Shown piece by piece: positions 6,435 through 8,314 of a DNA stretch of 8,314 bases (position 1 is the stretch's first letter; every line of letters starts with the position of its first letter). The DNA is taken from assembly GCA_034422355.1 (NCBI GenBank), contig DAOUJS010000181.1, forward strand, positions 1 to 8,314. Reading direction: 5' to 3'. The stretch is from CATOSP01 sp034422355. GTDB taxonomy: Bacteria > Chloroflexota > Dehalococcoidia > Lucifugimonadales > UBA3495. Under the pieces are notes generated by a model. It ran no database searches, was not told where the DNA came from, and saw nothing but the letters and a program-made list of their open reading frames with translations. Both the position numbers and the translations under genes were made by a program.

Positions 6435-8222
6435 ATGACTACCCAACCCGCCTACCGCAGGAAGCTCATTGAGGTCGACTTACCCCTAGACGACATCAAC
6501 CGGGAGTCCGCCCGGGAGAAATCTCTTCGGCACGGTTATCCGTCGACGCTACATATTTGGTGGGCGCATCAGCCGTTGGCAGCCTGCCGAGCTGTGATTT
6601 TCGCCAGTATGGTGGACGACCCAATTGACTGTGCGGATGAGTTTCCCGACGAGGCGACTCAGCGCGCCGAGAGAAACAGGTTGCACGAACTCATCAAGAG
6701 GCTGGTGGTATGGGAGCATAGCAATGACGCCAGTCTACTGGCGGAGGCCAGATGGGAAATAGCCCGTTCGGTGGCCCGCTCCAAGGACGAGACGCCGCCA
6801 GTCAAGGACAACCCGGACGATGTGTTGAGTTACCTGGCGAAGAAAGCGCTACCTGTCTACGACCCTTTCTGCGGACGTGGCTCAATTCCCATGGAGGCTC
6901 AACGGTTAGGGATGCTGGCCGTGGGCAGTGACCTTAACCCGGTGGCGGTGCTAATTGCCAAGTCCCTTATTGAACTCCCGCTGAAGTTCGCAAACCGCCC
7001 GCCCGTGAATCCCGACGCCGACCCCATGAGTATGGCCATCGGCAAGGGCAAGAATAAGAAACAGGTCCCCTGGCAAGGGGCATACGGCCTAGCCAACGAC
7101 ATTAGATTTTATGGACGCTGGATGCGTGAGAAAGCCTTAGAGCAAATCGGAGGATTTTACCCGAAAGCGAAACTCCCGAATGGAGAAGAGGCGACGGTAA
7201 TCGCCTGGCTGTGGGCACACACCGTACCTTGCCCGAACCCGGCTTGCGGCATCAACATGCCGCTATTGCGTACTTTCCAATTGTCAACTAAGGCTGGGAA
7301 TCAACACTGGGTTAGACCCGTGATTGACCATTCCACCAAGACTGTCTCATTTGAGGTGCAAAACCATACCGATGGAGTACCTACAGGTAGGACTGTGGGA
7401 GACAACAGTGCAACCTGTATCGCCTGTAATGGCTCGGTTCAACTCGAATATGTCCGAGAGCAATCACGATCAGGGAACATTGGCGAGCAAATGATAGGCA
7501 TTGTTGCCGAAGGTAACCGTAAACGAGAGTTCTTGTCGCCGACTGACGATCACACAGTTGCTGCGTCTGATGCGACACCCGTATGGAAACCTACGGGTCG
7601 GTTGGCAGACCGTCCACTGGGCATATCAGTCCAGAGTTATGGATTGGCAGAATGGCATCAGCTTTTCACAAAAAGACAACTGCTAACCCAAACTACGTTG
7701 TGCGACTTGATAGATGAAGTACGCACAGCTGTACTGGATACTGGGGCTGACATCGAGTATGCGGACACGATAGTGACTTATCTCGCGCTAGGGATAGGAA
7801 AGAACGCAGATAGTGGGTGCCGTTTTGCAAGATGGCAAAACTCCGGCGACAAAGTCGCCGGAGTTTTCGATATGCAGACGATTTCAATGATTTGGGATTT
7901 CGCTGAAACCAACCCGTTCTCACACTCGACTCAGAATTGGATGGCTCAGATTGAATGGATAGCCAAAGTCGTCGAGCGCATTGTTACCAACGTTAATCTG
8001 GGTGCGATATATCAGGCGGACGCTTCAACGACCTCTCACATCGACATGGGGCCTGTCATCGTCACAGATCCACCCTACTACGCAAGTGTCGGTTACGCTG
8101 ATTTGTCCGATTTCTTCTACGTATGGCTACGGCCACTGCTCCGCAATGTCTATCCAAATCTATTCTCTGGTATGGTAACGCCAAAAGACGATGAGATGAT
8201 CGCTAGTACCGTGTCAGGGTGA
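6435..8222 (+). CDS. DUF1156 (COG1743) adenine-specific DNA methyltransferase with zinc ribbon, C-terminus lost
   Basis: The 595-residue frame starts at ATG 6435, with AGGA eight bases upstream. The N-terminus has the DUF1156 signature RKLIEVDLPLDDIN (9-22) and SLRHGYPSTLHIWWAHQPLAA (30-50); the usual WWARRPLAA is changed to WWAHQPLAA. Motif I for S-adenosylmethionine binding is DPFCGRGSIPMEA (143-155). A zinc ribbon is suggested by CPNPAC (Cys266, Cys271) and CIAC (Cys328, Cys331). WDFAETNPF (487-495) is a family hallmark. The catalytic motif IV is TDPPYY (544-549), expected for N6-adenine methylation. Family members usually run to roughly 900 residues or more. Similarity holds through VTPKDDEMIAS, then stops, and the frame ends with a few unrelated residues at 8220-8222. 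The gene appears interrupted near 8210. Its 3' half is lower in GC than its 5' half and the ATPase gene. It probably modifies host DNA as the self-marking arm of the system. Confidence 0.9.
   Translation: MTTQPAYRRKLIEVDLPLDDINRESAREKSLRHGYPSTLHIWWAHQPLAACRAVIFASMVDDPIDCADEFPDEATQRAERNRLHELIKRLVVWEHSNDASLLAEARWEIARSVARSKDETPPVKDNPDDVLSYLAKKALPVYDPFCGRGSIPMEAQRLGMLAVGSDLNPVAVLIAKSLIELPLKFANRPPVNPDADPMSMAIGKGKNKKQVPWQGAYGLANDIRFYGRWMREKALEQIGGFYPKAKLPNGEEATVIAWLWAHTVPCPNPACGINMPLLRTFQLSTKAGNQHWVRPVIDHSTKTVSFEVQNHTDGVPTGRTVGDNSATCIACNGSVQLEYVREQSRSGNIGEQMIGIVAEGNRKREFLSPTDDHTVAASDATPVWKPTGRLADRPLGISVQSYGLAEWHQLFTKRQLLTQTTLCDLIDEVRTAVLDTGADIEYADTIVTYLALGIGKNADSGCRFARWQNSGDKVAGVFDMQTISMIWDFAETNPFSHSTQNWMAQIEWIAKVVERIVTNVNLGAIYQADASTTSHIDMGPVIVTDPPYYASVGYADLSDFFYVWLRPLLRNVYPNLFSGMVTPKDDEMIASTVSG
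7822..7867 (+). repeat. overlapping alternative hairpins inside the methyltransferase gene
   Basis: AAAACTCCGGCGAC (7837-7850) and GTCGCCGGAGTTTT (7854-7867) form a perfect 14-bp stem with an AAA loop, ending in TTTT like an intrinsic terminator. Just upstream, GTTTTGC (7822-7828) pairs with GCAAAAC (7835-7841), using the same AAAAC. The two structures exclude each other. The encoded residues (WQNSGDKVAGVF) still fit the protein family, so the structure lies within real coding sequence. Confidence 0.7.
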
Positions 8223-8314
8223 AACCGATGGATAGATACGCCGGAGCTTGTGCCGGGCGTCAGCGGTGGAGAATCTCCAGCTGATGGTTGCCGCAGCCTG
8301 ATTTCGTTCGGTCT
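8211..8314 (+). other. palindrome-rich sequence interrupting the methyltransferase gene, possible group II intron 5' end
   Basis: From GTGTC at 8211 the sequence no longer encodes DUF1156. ACGCCGG (8238-8244) pairs with CC and GGCGT (8253-8254 and 8256-8260) around one bulged G. CAGC (8261-8264) pairs with GCTG (8280-8283), enclosing TGGAG (8267-8271) with CTCCA (8275-8279). TCAGG (8214-8218) can close the whole with CCTGA (8297-8301). A structured RNA starting GTGTC, close to the GUGYG consensus of group II introns, fits a domain I start. An IS end beginning TGTCAGGG is an alternative. The window ends before any reverse transcriptase or transposase could be seen. Confidence 0.3.

Noticed and set aside
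3030..8222. BREX or DISARM system
   Set aside because: The ATPase and methyltransferase belong to DUF499 and DUF1156 rather than BrxC/PglX or Drm families, and no PglZ, BrxL, DrmA or DrmB partner is present in the window.

Overview
The window looks like a bacterial chromosome of fairly high GC content. A housekeeping gene (ribosomal protein L25) borders an accessory block that carries a defence-type gene pair. The style of the L25 protein, the IS66-like transposase fragment and the small DUF2283-type gene suggest Chloroflexota, perhaps near Dehalococcoidia. That assignment comes from remembered sequence style and is only moderately secure.

Layout. Positions 1-290 (minus strand) hold the N-terminal part of an IS66-like transposase, broken by one extra G and running off the left edge. 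Positions 291-534 are noncoding and contain a plausible promoter for the next gene. Positions 535-1185 encode L25 of the long CTC/TL5 type. Positions 1186-1589 are noncoding but rich in palindromes, a hairpin and a 22-bp direct repeat. Positions 1590-2357 encode a DUF3800 protein whose two acidic signature positions are both changed. Positions 2369-2733 hold two small overlapping genes: an unrecognised 55-residue protein and a DUF2283-like protein, arranged like a toxin-antitoxin pair. Positions 2734-3029 are a leader and promoter region with an extended -10 element framed by a perfect inverted repeat. Positions 3030-6422 encode a 1130-residue protein with an N-terminal Swt1-like HEPN domain carrying an intact Rx4H motif, fused to a DUF499 (COG1483) AAA+ ATPase. 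Twelve bases later, 6435-8222 encodes a DUF1156 (COG1743) adenine-specific DNA methyltransferase with a zinc ribbon. It loses its family similarity abruptly near 8210.

How the genes may work together. The DUF499 and DUF1156 genes lie in one operon. Comparative genomics has linked this pair to defence islands as a restriction-modification-like system. The methyltransferase would mark or sense DNA, the ATPase would act as a remodeller or translocase, and the HEPN domain could be an RNase effector that fires when sensing fails. That division of labour is inference. The 3' part of the methyltransferase gene has lower GC than the rest, contains a striking pair of alternative hairpins, and ends at a junction with palindrome-rich sequence that may be the 5' end of a group II intron or another insertion. 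The system may therefore be interrupted in this genome.
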